From JADJWR01 sp963847675 (GTDB taxonomy: Bacteria > Pseudomonadota > Gammaproteobacteria > Burkholderiales > Burkholderiaceae_F): a stretch of DNA of 64,000 nt. The notes beneath the pieces were generated by a model. It saw nothing but the letters and a program-made list of their open reading frames with translations, had not been told where the DNA came from and did not search any database. The position numbers and the translations under genes are program-made. The stretch covers positions 124,001-188,000 of the forward strand of contig CAWKAP010000008.1 of assembly GCA_963847675.1 (NCBI GenBank). Reading direction: 5' to 3'. This document shows positions 1-8,817 of this stretch, piece by piece. Position 1 is the stretch's first letter, and every line of letters begins with the position of its first letter.

Positions 1-1906
1 AAGGCGAAACGGCTGCTGCTGATCCTCGACAACTGCGAGCAGGTGGTCGACGCCGCGGCGCAACTCGTCGCGGCCGTCCTGAGCGCGGCGCCGCAGGTGC
101 GCATCATCGCTTCCAGCCGCGAGTCGCTGCGCGCACCGGGCGAACATGCCTACCCGATCCTGCCGCTGCCGTTGCCTGACCGAGGCGCCGGTCTGGAAAC
201 GCTGGCGCAGTCGACGGCGGTGCGGCTGTTCGTCGAGCGGGCGAAGGCGAACAAGCCGGCGTTCGAGCTGACGGAGAAGGATGCGCCGGCGGTGGCCGAC
301 CTGGTCGAGCGGCTGGAAGGCATCCCGCTGGCGCTGGAACTGGCGGCGGCGCGCGTGCGCGTGCTGTCGGTGGCGGAGATCGACGCCCGCGTGCAGGATC
401 GTTTCAAGCTGCTCACCGGCGGCGGCCGCACGCTGCCGCAGCGGCAGCAGACGCTGCGGGCGCTGGTCGATTGGTCGTACGACCTGCTCTGCGACAACGA
501 GAAGTGCCTGCTCGACCGGCTCGCGGTGTTCGTCGGCGGCTTCGACCTCGCCGGCAGCGGAGGCCGTGTGCGGCGCGGATCCGATCGATGCGATCGATGT
601 GCTCGACCTGCTCGGCTCGCTGGTCGAGAAGTCGCTGGTGATGCTCGACGAGCGGAACGACAGCAGCCGCTACCGCATGCTGGAGACGATCCGCGAGTAC
701 GCGCGGGAGAAGCTGGTCGCCGGCGGCGACGAATCGGCCACGGCGGCGCGGCACTGCGAGCACTACTTCGCTTTCGCAAAGGCCGGCCGCGACGGGCTCA
801 TTGGCGCAGAACAGGCACTATGGGTACAGCGCTTCGAGACGGAGCGCGAGAACCTGCGCGCTGCAACTTCGCTCGCTTTGACCGGCGGGGTCGACCCATT
901 CATCGCGGTGAAGATTGCGGTTGCCCTTACCCAGTTCTGGATTTTGCGCGGCTACGCGACCGAGGGGCGCGACGTCGTGCGTGCGGCGCTGGCGCTTCCG
1001 GCGGTGCAGTCCTCCGACCTTGCGCGTGCCTGGACGCTTTACGTTGGCGCTGGACTCGCCGGCAGTCAAGGTGATCATGCCGAGGCGCGGCGCATGCTGG
1101 AAGACTGCCTCGCACTGCGGCGCGGCCTGGGCAACCCGGTCGAGATTGCAGCGACGCTGTCGACGCTAGCGCTGTATCGGCTGCAAAGCGGCGACCCTGC
1201 TGCCGCGGCGGTGGGCGAGCGCGAAGCCCTGCAGATGTTTCGTGCACTTGGAGACCGCGTCGGCGAAGCCATTGCGCGGGAACATCTGGGGCGTATCGCA
1301 CTTTGTAAAGGCGACGATGGCGATGCCATCGCCGAACTTAGGCATGCGCTGGCGATCGCCCGCGAAATCGCGCACCACGAGGTCGAAGGGACGAGCGAAC
1401 TATTGCTGGGCGAGGCTGCCTTCGCCGCCGGCGACCTTATCGAAGCCGCCTCGCATTTCGGCGCTTCGCTCATGGTCTGCCGCGATGCCGGCGACCGCCG
1501 CGGCGAGGCCAATGCGCTGCGCTGGCTTGGCAAGGTGGATCTCGAATCCGGCAGCCTGTCGACTGCGCGCCAGCGCCTCAGCGACGCGCTGCGCGCATTC
1601 GAGGAGTTCGAGATACGCGAGGAACTGGCCGCGTGCATGGAGGACCACGCCGCGCTGCTGCTGCGAGAGGGCCTGTCGGAGGACGCAGCGCGCCTGGCTG
1701 GCGCCGCGGATCAGGCACACGTGAGGATGGCGCAGGTCAGGACGCCAAGAGAGGAGCGGCGCTGGCTGGCGTTGCTCGAGCGGCTTAGGACCGCACTACC
1801 AGACGACAAGTTCAAGGCCGCGTGGCAGCTCGGACAGGGTTGGGAGACGAAGGAAGCGGTTCGGGCTGCTCTGAACGAGCGGGAGGTAGCGAGTATCTCT
1901 GCTTGA
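1..1906 (+). CDS. STAND (NB-ARC-like) ATPase/TPR transcriptional regulator, 5'-truncated and frameshifted
   Basis: The window opens inside this gene, so its N-terminus (in this family usually a winged-helix DNA-binding or other effector domain) is not visible. Frame 1 starts with a Walker B strand (LLLILDNCEQ), then the segment IIASSRESLRAPGE and the GIPLALELAAARVRVLS motif, all typical of AfsR/MalT-like STAND ATPases. Frame 1 is meaningful up to about base 550. The same protein then continues in frame 2 (AEAVCGADPIDAIDVLDLL onward) to the TGA at 1904-1906, with a helical winged-helix-like LLGSLVEKSL segment and a long run of TPR-like helices. Dropping one G near 547-558 joins the halves as GFDLA-AAEAVC. 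No C-terminal LuxR helix-turn-helix is seen. The effector target is unknown. The gene converges on the PEP-CTERM gene, 50 bp away. Confidence 0.72.
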
Positions 1907-1956
1907 CTTCAGATTTTCTGCAACCCCCCGCGCTCGGCCGCAACAACGCCGAATGG

Positions 1957-2739
1957 TCACACGGCTTGACGGCCGGCCCTCGCAGTGCGGCCGCGGCGAC
2001 CGGCTGCACCGGCAACGAGCAACGCGCTCGCGACGAGGGCCATAGTGGTGGGCTCAGGAACAGCGCGGAACGCGAAGTTCCTAGGTTGGCCTGCATCAGT
2101 ATCTACCGCGGCGCGGAATGTCTGGTAGCAGACGTCGTCGCCACAGTCGTCGTACCACCGGTGAGCAAAGAGAACCGGACCGCTGTAGCCAGACACGATA
2201 AGCGGCGGAGAAACGCTAGGAATGCCGTTCTGGAGGAATTGCAGGGAGAACTCATAGCTGCCGGAGGAAGCGATATACGTCGGATTCACGCTAAAGGGTG
2301 GCGCTTGGCTCGGAAGCTCACTAGTACGTAGATTCTCCAGTGTTCCGTCCACAAACTCCATGAAGTTGACAAAGACGCCATTGCTCTCGGCGTTACCCAG
2401 GCCCGTGTAGTTCCAGAAAATCGACCCAAGGGGATTGGCCGGCGTGGTGTCATAGAAGTCAACCTGCGCGCTCTGCACGTAAGCACGCCCAAAGCTGTCG
2501 CAGTCGTTCCCAGCGGTGTTGTCTTTCGTGACCGTACCCGTCGCAATCGGCACACCGCAATTGCCCGGCACATTGACGGTCACCGTCCCCCTCCAGCCAA
2601 AGGCGGAAGTAAATGGAGACCCGAACAGAGGATCCCACGCGCCAACGTAGATCGTTGCTTGCGCAGCGGGCACGACTGCCAACGACACCAGAGCGGCCAC
2701 CGAGACAAGCGCGGCAGAACCCAGTCTTCGCGTCATCAT
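1957..2739 (-). CDS. PEP-CTERM sorting-domain surface/exported protein
   Basis: A secreted protein of 260 residues. It has an N-terminal signal peptide (MMTRRLGSAALVSVAALVSL, cleavage near AQA) and a C-terminal PEP-CTERM signal: VPEP, a hydrophobic helix, then the Arg cluster GRRGR. Such proteins are recognised by an exosortase (EpsH/XrtA family) and exported in exopolysaccharide/biofilm or floc-forming bacteria. No exosortase lies in this window. The middle domain has paired Cys (NDCDS, DDCGDDVCY) and matches no family I recognise. I chose the ATG at 2739 because GGAGGGAGGGAA sits directly before it; an in-frame start 42 bases upstream has no such site. The tail runs nine residues beyond the usual Arg cluster. 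A sigma-54 promoter lies about 75 bp upstream. Confidence 0.85.
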   Translation of the reverse strand: MMTRRLGSAALVSVAALVSLAVVPAAQATIYVGAWDPLFGSPFTSAFGWRGTVTVNVPGNCGVPIATGTVTKDNTAGNDCDSFGRAYVQSAQVDFYDTTPANPLGSIFWNYTGLGNAESNGVFVNFMEFVDGTLENLRTSELPSQAPPFSVNPTYIASSGSYEFSLQFLQNGIPSVSPPLIVSGYSGPVLFAHRWYDDCGDDVCYQTFRAAVDTDAGQPRNFAFRAVPEPTTMALVASALLVAGAAGRRGRTARAGRQAV

Positions 2740-2814
2740 TTCCCTCCCTCCGAGGACGAGATCAAGCGGCCGCAGGTTCACACTCTCAACAAGCCGTTTG
2801 AAGACGTGTCGGAA

Positions 2815-2835
2815 GGAAGCATTTTTCGTGCCGAA
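2815..2835 (-). promoter_or_regulatory. Sigma-54 (RpoN) -24/-12 promoter of the PEP-CTERM gene
   Basis: On the minus strand the sequence reads TTCGGCACGAAAAATGCTTCC. It has the invariant GG and GC separated by 10 bases and matches the consensus TGGCACG-N4-TTGC at all but two positions (CGGCACG, ATGC). Transcription would start near 2807, giving a leader of about 68 bases before the ATG at 2739. Published work on PEP-CTERM systems links such genes to RpoN and the PrsK/PrsR two-component pair, which agrees with this match. The regulator itself is not in the window. Confidence 0.6.
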
Positions 2836-2848
2836 GTCAAAAATGCTT
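2817..2848. repeat. Inverted repeat, 10-bp arms with 12-bp spacer
   Basis: AAGCATTTTT (2817-2826) and AAAAATGCTT (2839-2848) are perfect reverse complements around a 12-bp spacer. One arm overlaps the -12 element of the proposed sigma-54 promoter. It may be an operator, or the palindromy may be incidental to the promoter. A terminator role is unlikely because nothing is transcribed into it from the right. Confidence 0.55.
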
Positions 2849-2895
2849 TTAAAATCAATTATTTGTGTATACTTATATCGGCGTGAACAATGGGA

Positions 2896-2914
2896 CTGTC
2901 AACTTTTCCGACAG
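2896..2914. repeat. CTGTC-N9-GACAG inverted repeat, possible activator site
   Basis: Perfect 5-bp arms around nine bases, centred roughly 98 bp upstream of the predicted sigma-54 start site, the usual range for an enhancer-binding protein. A related shorter repeat, CTGT-TTCG-ACAG, lies at 3000-3011. The assignment is by position and symmetry only. Confidence 0.3.
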
Positions 2915-3186
2915 CTGGGTGGGGCGCGGTTTCGTACAAACCCGTACCGCAATAGCTGGATCAGAGACGCGTGCACGCCCGCCCAATAGCAGACGAGGTC
3001 TGTTTCGACAGGTGGCGGCACAACGGGAGGGGTTGGAGCGACGACGGGCACTGGCAAAGCGGCATGAGACCTCCTGCTGCGGCGCGGCAGCGGGCGCTCG
3101 GCAGAAGAACAGAACAACGCGTTTAACGGTTCAACCAGCCGATACCCGGAGGCGGCTGCGACCGACTGAGTGTTAAAGGTTGCCGA

Positions 3187-3262
<76 letters not shown>

Positions 3263-3347
3263 GAACCGAGTGAAAGTCTAGCCGACGCGTCCGTCGGCCG
3301 ATGCCGATAACATCGGCGCCGTCCGCTCACACGAGGCTCGCACCCGA

Positions 3348-4364
3348 ATGGCAAGACTGCTGGTCACCGGCGGCGCCGGCTACATCGGCTCGCATACCGC
3401 GGTCGCCCTGCTGGAGGCGGGGCACGAGGTGGTGAGCCTCGACAACTACTCGAACAGTTCGCCGCGTGCGCTCGAGCGGGTGCAGCGCATTGCCGGGCGG
3501 CCGCTCACCACCATCGAGGGCGATGTGCGGGATGCGGCGCTGCTGGCGCGCCTGTTCGCGCAGCACACCTTCGATGGCGTGATCCACTTCGCTGCGCTGA
3601 AGGCGGTCGGCGAATCGGTCGAGAAGCCGCTCGACTACTACGACAACAACGTCGGCGGCACGCTGGCGCTGCTGCAGGCGATGCAGGCTGCCGGCGTGCG
3701 GCGGTTCGTGTTCAGTTCGTCGGCGACCGTCTACGGCGCGCCCGATGCACTGCCGATCACCGAGCAGGCGCCGATCCGTACCACCAACCCGTACGGCGCC
3801 ACCAAGGCAATGGTCGAGCAGGTACTGCGCGACCTGGCCGCCGCCGATGCGCGCTGGTCGGTCGTGTCGCTGCGCTACTTCAACCCGATCGGGGCGCACC
3901 CGAGCGGCGAGATCGGCGAGGATCCGCACGACATTCCGAACAACCTGTTTCCCTTCATCTGCCAGGTGGCCGGCGGCCGGCGCGAGCGGCTCGCGGTCTT
4001 CGGCAACGACTGGCCGACGCCGGACGGCACCGGCGTGCGCGACTACCTGCACGTGGTCGACCTCGCGGCCGGCCACCTGCGTGCGTTTGAATTTGCCCAG
4101 CGCCAGACCGGCTTTACGCCGGTCAACCTCGGCACCGGCCGCGGCGTCAGCGTGCTGCAACTGGTGCGTGCGTTCGAAACGGCGACGGGCAAGGCGGTTC
4201 CACATGCCGTCACCGCGCGCCGGCCGGGCGATATCGCCGAATGCTGGGCCGATCCGTCGGCCGCCGAGCGCCTGCTCGGCTGGCGAGCGGAGCGCAGCAT
4301 CGAGCAGGCCTGCGCCGACGGCTGGCGCTGGCAGCAGCAGAACCCGAACGGCTATCGCGACTGA
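3348..4364 (+). CDS. galE: UDP-glucose 4-epimerase
   Basis: Interconverts UDP-glucose and UDP-galactose with bound NAD, supplying galactosyl units for LPS and exopolysaccharide. The 338-residue protein is full length for the extended SDR family: the NAD-binding GGAGYIG motif at residues 8-14, the active-site serine region FSSSATVYG near 124, and the catalytic YGATK (YxxxK) near 149. Substrate-binding stretches LRYFNPIGAHPSG and GTGVRDYLHVVDLA follow. It is divergent from the tRNA and convergent with sspB. A link with the PEP-CTERM/exopolysaccharide theme is possible but not shown. Confidence 0.96.
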   Translation: MARLLVTGGAGYIGSHTAVALLEAGHEVVSLDNYSNSSPRALERVQRIAGRPLTTIEGDVRDAALLARLFAQHTFDGVIHFAALKAVGESVEKPLDYYDNNVGGTLALLQAMQAAGVRRFVFSSSATVYGAPDALPITEQAPIRTTNPYGATKAMVEQVLRDLAAADARWSVVSLRYFNPIGAHPSGEIGEDPHDIPNNLFPFICQVAGGRRERLAVFGNDWPTPDGTGVRDYLHVVDLAAGHLRAFEFAQRQTGFTPVNLGTGRGVSVLQLVRAFETATGKAVPHAVTARRPGDIAECWADPSAAERLLGWRAERSIEQACADGWRWQQQNPNGYRD

Positions 4365-4405
4365 CCGGCGACCCGGCCCGTAACCCGGCAGGCTCGCACA
4401 AGCGC

Positions 4406-4425
4406 GCGCGGCGATCGCGCCGCGC
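4406..4425. terminator. GC-rich stem-loop between convergent galE and sspB
   Basis: GCGCGGCG (4406-4413) pairs perfectly with CGCCGCGC (4418-4425) over an ATCG loop. It lies in the 82-bp gap between two convergent stop codons, so it could stop transcripts from both sides. There is no T-run, so it is not a classical intrinsic terminator. Confidence 0.35.
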
Positions 4426-4446
4426 CCGGCGCAGCCGCAACGGCCC

Positions 4447-4881
4447 TTATTTGACCCGGGTGAGCTTGGGCCGCTCGGCCGAAGGCTTCGGCGGCTCCGG
4501 GGGCTCGGGAGCCGGCGGCGCGACCTGCAGCACGGGCTCGACCGGCTGCGGCCCCGGCGCGCTCATCGCCCGCGGCACGTCGAAGGCCATGCCCTGGCCG
4601 TTCTCGCGCGCGTACACGGCGACGACACGCTCCATCGGCACGTGGACGTCGCGCGGCACGCCGCCGAAGCGCGCCTGGAAGGAGATCGCCTCGTTGTCGA
4701 TCAGCAGCCGGCTCGTCGCGAGCGCCGAGACGTTGAGCACGATCTCGCCGTTGTTGACGAACTCGGCCGGAACGCGAACGGTCTCATCGACGGCCACGGC
4801 GACATACGGCGTGAAGCCGGAATCGGTGCACCAGTCGTAGATGGCGCGGATCAGGTAGGGCTTGGTCGAGACTTCAGGCAT
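4447..4881 (-). CDS. sspB: ClpXP protease specificity-enhancing factor SspB
   Basis: Adaptor that tethers ssrA-tagged and some other substrates to ClpX. The protein has 144 residues: a folded N-terminal substrate-binding domain (TKPYLIRAIYDWCTDSGFTPY onward, with VNNGEIVLNVSALAT), a flexible Pro/Glu/Ala-rich linker from about residue 108, and the terminal ClpX-docking tail LTRVK, comparable to LRVVK in Escherichia coli. It follows sspA by 48 bp on the same strand, the usual sspAB order. Confidence 0.95.
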   Translation of the reverse strand: MPEVSTKPYLIRAIYDWCTDSGFTPYVAVAVDETVRVPAEFVNNGEIVLNVSALATSRLLIDNEAISFQARFGGVPRDVHVPMERVVAVYARENGQGMAFDVPRAMSAPGPQPVEPVLQVAPPAPEPPEPPKPSAERPKLTRVK

Positions 4882-4929
4882 TGGCGCAGTTTAGCGGCAC
4901 GCCGCGCCTTCACCCGCGGCCGGCGCGCG

Positions 4930-5532
4930 TCAGCGGCGCATCACCTTTTCCGACGGCGTCAGCGCCTCGATGAAGGCCGGGCGGCTGAAGATGCGCTCGG
5001 CGTACTTCATCAGCGGCACGGCGCTCTTCGGCACCTCGATGCCGTAGTGGTCGAGCCGCCACAGCAGCGGCGCAATGGCCACGTCGAGCATCGAGAAGTC
5101 GTCGCCGAGCATGTACTTGTTCTTCAGCAGCACCGGCGCCAGCTGGACCAGCCGGTCGCGGATTGCCGGCCGGGCCTTTTCGAGCAGCTTGGGATTGGTG
5201 CTGTTCTCCAGCGTCTGCACGTGCAGGAAAAGCTCGCGCTCGAAATTGAACAGGAACAGCCGCGTGCGCGCGCGCATCACCGGATCGGCCGGCATCAGCT
5301 GCGGGTGCGGGAAGCGCTCGTCGATGTACTCGTTGATGATGTTCGACTCGTACAGGATCAGGTCGCGCTCGACCAGGATCGGCACCTGCCCGTAAGGATT
5401 CATCACGTTGATGTCCTCGGGCTTGTTGAAGAGATCGACGTCCTTGATCTCGAAGTCCATGCCCTTCTCGAACAGCACGAAGCGGCAGCGCTGCGAGAAC
5501 GGGCAGGTGGTTCCGGAGTAGAGCACCATCAT
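4930..5532 (-). CDS. sspA: Stringent starvation protein A (GST-fold RNA polymerase-associated protein)
   Basis: RNA polymerase-associated regulator with a glutathione S-transferase fold but no expected GST activity, involved in stationary-phase and acid responses in related bacteria. The 200 residues show an N-terminal thioredoxin-like domain (MVLYSGTTCPFSQRCRFVL, PYGQVPILVERDLILYESNII) and an all-helical C-terminal half. Two adjacent ATGs (5532, 5529) are possible; an AAGGA site lies about nine bases upstream. It sits 78 bp downstream of petC, the usual Burkholderiales arrangement. Confidence 0.94.
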   Translation of the reverse strand: MMVLYSGTTCPFSQRCRFVLFEKGMDFEIKDVDLFNKPEDINVMNPYGQVPILVERDLILYESNIINEYIDERFPHPQLMPADPVMRARTRLFLFNFERELFLHVQTLENSTNPKLLEKARPAIRDRLVQLAPVLLKNKYMLGDDFSMLDVAIAPLLWRLDHYGIEVPKSAVPLMKYAERIFSRPAFIEALTPSEKVMRR

Positions 5533-5610
5533 CTTTTGGGATCCTTGGAGTGGAAACAGGCCGCCGTCATCCGGCCCCGCGCAGCAGGCGCGGCCCGGGG
5601 CCGCGCCGCT

Positions 5611-6453
5611 TCACTTGACGTCCTTCCAGTACTCGCGGTTCAGCCACCAGGCGATGACGGTGAAGAAAGCGAGGAACAGCAGCACCCAGACGCCGATGCG
5701 CACGCGCGTCGTCGCACTCGGATCGGTCATGAAAGCAAGGTAGGCGACGAGGTCGGCCACCTCGCCGTCGTACTGTCTGGCGAGCGCCGGATCGGCGGGC
5801 TTGAAGGAATAGGACATGCCTTCCTCCGCGTGCCCCTGCACCGGCGTGCGCGTGACGGTTGCCTGGCCGGATGCGTCGTACACCGCCACCTCCCGCACCA
5901 TCCCTTCGCCGCCGGCCGCGTGGTGCACCCGTTCGATCGTTGCCTCGCGCGGCCCCTGCCGCTGCCAGAGGACGTGCGGCATGCCGATATTCGGATAGAC
6001 GACATTGTTCCATCCGGTCGGGCTGGCGGCGTCGCGGTAGTAGCCGCGCAGCAGCGTGTACAGGTAGTCGGTGCCCTTGTACTCGAACGAGGTGCGCGCG
6101 CGCGTGATCACCGACATGTCCGGCGGCACCTTGCCGAACCACACCCGGGCATCCGCCGGGCGCATGGCGATCGACATCGGGTCGCCGACCTTCTGGTTGC
6201 CGAAGATCAGGAAGTCGCGGATCTGCCGCTCATCGAGGCCGATGTCCTTGAGACGGTTCCAGCGCATCAGGTTGGCGCTGTGGCAGCCCATGCAGTAGTT
6301 GACGAAGGTGCGGGCGCCGTTCTGCAGCGCGGCCAGGTCCCTGCCGCGCGACTCGGGCCAGGTATCGAGGTGGATCTCTGCGCCGGCGGCGAATGCGGTG
6401 CCGCCGGAAAGCACACTGCCGAGCAGGCACAGCGAGGCAATAATCTTCTTCAT
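5611..6453 (-). CDS. petC: Ubiquinol-cytochrome c reductase cytochrome c1 subunit
   Basis: Membrane-anchored c-type cytochrome of the bc1 complex, taking electrons from the Rieske centre and passing them to soluble cytochrome c. The 280 residues begin with a signal peptide (MKKIIASLCLLGSVLSGGTAFAAG). The single haem site CMGCH follows at about residue 55, with RWNRLKDIGL after it. Near the end is one membrane anchor (VWVLLFLAFFTVIAWWL) and the terminal NREYWKDVK. It is the last gene of petABC, 19 bp after petB. Confidence 0.96.
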   Translation of the reverse strand: MKKIIASLCLLGSVLSGGTAFAAGAEIHLDTWPESRGRDLAALQNGARTFVNYCMGCHSANLMRWNRLKDIGLDERQIRDFLIFGNQKVGDPMSIAMRPADARVWFGKVPPDMSVITRARTSFEYKGTDYLYTLLRGYYRDAASPTGWNNVVYPNIGMPHVLWQRQGPREATIERVHHAAGGEGMVREVAVYDASGQATVTRTPVQGHAEEGMSYSFKPADPALARQYDGEVADLVAYLAFMTDPSATTRVRIGVWVLLFLAFFTVIAWWLNREYWKDVK

Positions 6454-6472
6454 CGTTCTCAGGCTCCGCGGG

Positions 6473-7870
6473 TCAGTGCGCGGCGAACGTCACGCGCGAC
6501 GGCACCGGCTTGAATTCACCCATCCGGCTCCACCACGGCATCAGCAGGAAGAAGGCGAAGTACAGCAGCGTGCCGATCTGCGAGGCGCGCTCATTGATCG
6601 GCGACGGCGGCTGGGTGCCGAAATAGCCGAGCACCAGGAACACCACCACGAATACCAGCAGCAGCCACATGTGCCAGGCCGGCCGGTAGCGCATCGACTT
6701 TGCCGGCGACTGGTCAAGCCAGGGCAGCGCGATGAAGATCAGTACCGACGCGCCCATCAGGACCACGCCCCAGAGCTTCGGGTCGAGCTTCAACGGACCG
6801 CCGACCATCAGCACGATCACCACGCCGGCGAGCCCGAGCACGGCGAACTTCGCGATCCTGTTGCGCAGCGTGAAGAACAGCAGCAGCGCGTAAACCGCCA
6901 GCCCCGCGGCCAGCGCCAGCATGAACGGCTCGGTGGTCGCGCGCAGGATCGAGTAGTACGGCGTGAAGTACCAGACCGGCGCGATGTGCGACGGCGTCTG
7001 CAGCGGGTCGGCCGGGATGAAGTTGTTCCATTCGAGGAAGTAGCCGCCCATCTCCGGCATGAAGAACAGCACGCTGAAGAAGATGATCAGGAACACTCCG
7101 AGGCCCATGACGTCGTGGACCGTGTAGTACGGATGGAACGGGATGCCGTCGAGCGGCTTGCCGGTCTTCGGATCCAGCGTCTCCTTGATCTCGACCCCGT
7201 CAGGGTTGTTCGAGCCGACGTCGTGCAGCGCCAGGATGTGGGCGACGATCAGGCCGACCAGGACCAGCGGAATGGCGATGACATGGAACGCAAAAAAGCG
7301 GTTCAGCGTCGCGTCGGACACCACGTAATCGCCGCGGATCAGCACCGAGAGATCCGGTCCGATCACCGGAATCGCCGAGAACAGGTTGACGATCACCTGC
7401 GCGCCCCAGTAGCTCATCTGGCCCCACGGCAGCAGGTAGCCGAAGAACGCTTCGCCCATCAGGCACAGGAAGATCAGGCAACCGAAGATCCAGACCATCT
7501 CGCGCGGCGTGCGGTAGCTGCCGTACAGCAGCGCGCGGAACATGTGCAGGTAGACGACGATGAAGAAGAACGACGCGCCGGTGGAGTGCATGTAGCGGAT
7601 GAACCAGCCGCCGGCGACGTCGCGCATGATGTACTCGACCGACTCGAACGCGAAGCGGGCGTCGGGCTTGTAGTTCATGGTGAGGAAGATGCCGGTCGTG
7701 ATCTGGATCACCAGCACCACGATCGCCAGCGAGCCGAAGAAGTACCAGAAGTTGAAGTTCTTCGGCGCGTAGTACTCGGAAAGATGCTTCCTGTACTCGA
7801 CCATGATCGACGGCATGCGCTGGTCGATCCAGCCGAGTACGCCCTTGTATTCAGTCTTGTGCAAAGGCAT
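6473..7870 (-). CDS. petB: Ubiquinol-cytochrome c reductase cytochrome b subunit
   Basis: Core membrane subunit of the bc1 complex, with the two b haems and the quinol oxidation and reduction sites. The ATG at 7870 (MPLHKTEYKGVLGWID) gives 465 residues, longer than mitochondrial cytochrome b because of extra C-terminal helices, as in other betaproteobacteria. Haem-ligand histidines lie in MHSTGASFFFIVVYLHMF and in the helix AFHVIAIPLVLVGLIVAHILALH. The Qo-site motif reads PVWY rather than PEWY. Several strongly hydrophobic helices are visible throughout. It lies between petA and petC in one operon. Confidence 0.96.
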   Translation of the reverse strand: MPLHKTEYKGVLGWIDQRMPSIMVEYRKHLSEYYAPKNFNFWYFFGSLAIVVLVIQITTGIFLTMNYKPDARFAFESVEYIMRDVAGGWFIRYMHSTGASFFFIVVYLHMFRALLYGSYRTPREMVWIFGCLIFLCLMGEAFFGYLLPWGQMSYWGAQVIVNLFSAIPVIGPDLSVLIRGDYVVSDATLNRFFAFHVIAIPLVLVGLIVAHILALHDVGSNNPDGVEIKETLDPKTGKPLDGIPFHPYYTVHDVMGLGVFLIIFFSVLFFMPEMGGYFLEWNNFIPADPLQTPSHIAPVWYFTPYYSILRATTEPFMLALAAGLAVYALLLFFTLRNRIAKFAVLGLAGVVIVLMVGGPLKLDPKLWGVVLMGASVLIFIALPWLDQSPAKSMRYRPAWHMWLLLVFVVVFLVLGYFGTQPPSPINERASQIGTLLYFAFFLLMPWWSRMGEFKPVPSRVTFAAH

Positions 7871-7965
7871 GTTGCTTTCCCTTGGCGGCGGTTCCGGACT
7901 CGGAAATGTGGATGGGTCTTTCGGCGCCGGCGCAAAGTCCGCACGGCGGCACTGATCTGGGGGCT

Positions 7966-8571
7966 CTACGCCTTGCTGTCGTCGCCGACCACCACGCGCG
8001 TGTCGGACAGGTACTTGTGCGGCGGAACCTCGAGGTTGTCGGGCGCCGGCTTGTCCTTGAAGACCCGCCCCGCCAGATCGAACGTCGAGCCGTGGCACGG
8101 GCAAAGGAAACCCATGTTGTCGCCGAGCGTCGGGTTGGTCCCGGCGGCAAAGGGGCCGACCGGCGAGCAGCCCAGGTGCGTGCAGATGCCGACGACGACC
8201 AGGTACTCCGGTTTGATCGAGCGCAATTCGTTCCTTGCGTACGGCGGCGTCGGATAGGCGGTCCGTTTCGACTGGGGATCCGCCACCTGGTCATCGGTCT
8301 TCTTGACCGCGGTGATCATCTCCGGCGTGCGCCGCAGGATCCACACCGGCTTGCCGCGCCACTCGACAGTCTTCATCGTGCCGGGGGCGATGCCGGACAG
8401 ATCGACCTCGACCGGGGCACCGGCCGCCTTGGCGCGTTCCGAAGGTGTGAACGAGGCCACGAACGGCGTCGCGGCGGCCAAGGCGCCGGCGCCGCCAACG
8501 ACGCTGGCCGTGGCAAGTGCGGCGCGCCGACCGGGATCGACCGCGTCTTTCGGGTCGGGAATTGAAGCCAT
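7966..8571 (-). CDS. petA: Ubiquinol-cytochrome c reductase Rieske iron-sulfur subunit
   Basis: Carries the 2Fe-2S centre that takes the first electron from ubiquinol at the Qo site. From the ATG at 8571 the protein has 201 residues. An N-terminal twin-arginine-type leader/anchor (DPGRRAALATASVVGGAGAL) points to Tat export; tatABC lies 3 kb away. The cluster-binding boxes are CTHLGC and CPCHGS, each with the required Cys and His. It is first gene of petABC and is divergent from mscL. A longer in-frame upstream extension exists but lacks homology and a ribosome site. Confidence 0.95.
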   Translation of the reverse strand: MASIPDPKDAVDPGRRAALATASVVGGAGALAAATPFVASFTPSERAKAAGAPVEVDLSGIAPGTMKTVEWRGKPVWILRRTPEMITAVKKTDDQVADPQSKRTAYPTPPYARNELRSIKPEYLVVVGICTHLGCSPVGPFAAGTNPTLGDNMGFLCPCHGSTFDLAGRVFKDKPAPDNLEVPPHKYLSDTRVVVGDDSKA

Positions 8572-8817
8572 GGGAAGTCTCGTTAGATCGAAGGGGGAAA
8601 AGCAGGCCCGGCGACGGGCGACCGCGGATTTTAACCGATGCCCCCGCCACGGACGCGGGGCACCCCTCCGCCAGCGACCTTGGCCCCGGGGCACCGCGGC
8701 CGGTCACGCGGACACGGGGCCGATCGGGCGCTGGAGCGGGTCCTCGCGACCGGATAATCGCGCTGGCACGGCTGCAGTTGCGGCCCGTCGCAATCGCCAA
8801 AAAAAGGAGCGCCGGAC

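Larger units (their letters stand above)
2740..3186. other. Regulatory intergenic region upstream of the PEP-CTERM gene
   Basis: No gene is supported in this 447-bp stretch between the PEP-CTERM gene and the tRNA; the small ORFs have no family resemblance or ribosome site. The part near 2817-2880 is much more AT-rich than its surroundings. It holds a sigma-54-like promoter (2815-2835, minus strand), an overlapping 10-bp-arm inverted repeat, and two shorter inverted repeats with CTGT/ACAG arms (2896-2914 and 3000-3011) placed where an enhancer-binding activator could sit. Confidence 0.6.

Noticed and set aside
2817..2848. Intrinsic terminator for a plus-strand transcript
   Set aside because: Although a T-containing stretch follows, no plus-strand gene reads into it and one arm coincides with the -12 promoter element.
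4642..8257. Long plus-strand open frames opposite sspA, petC and petB
   Set aside because: Low-complexity His/Arg/Val-rich translations antisense to well-conserved genes; no ribosome sites.
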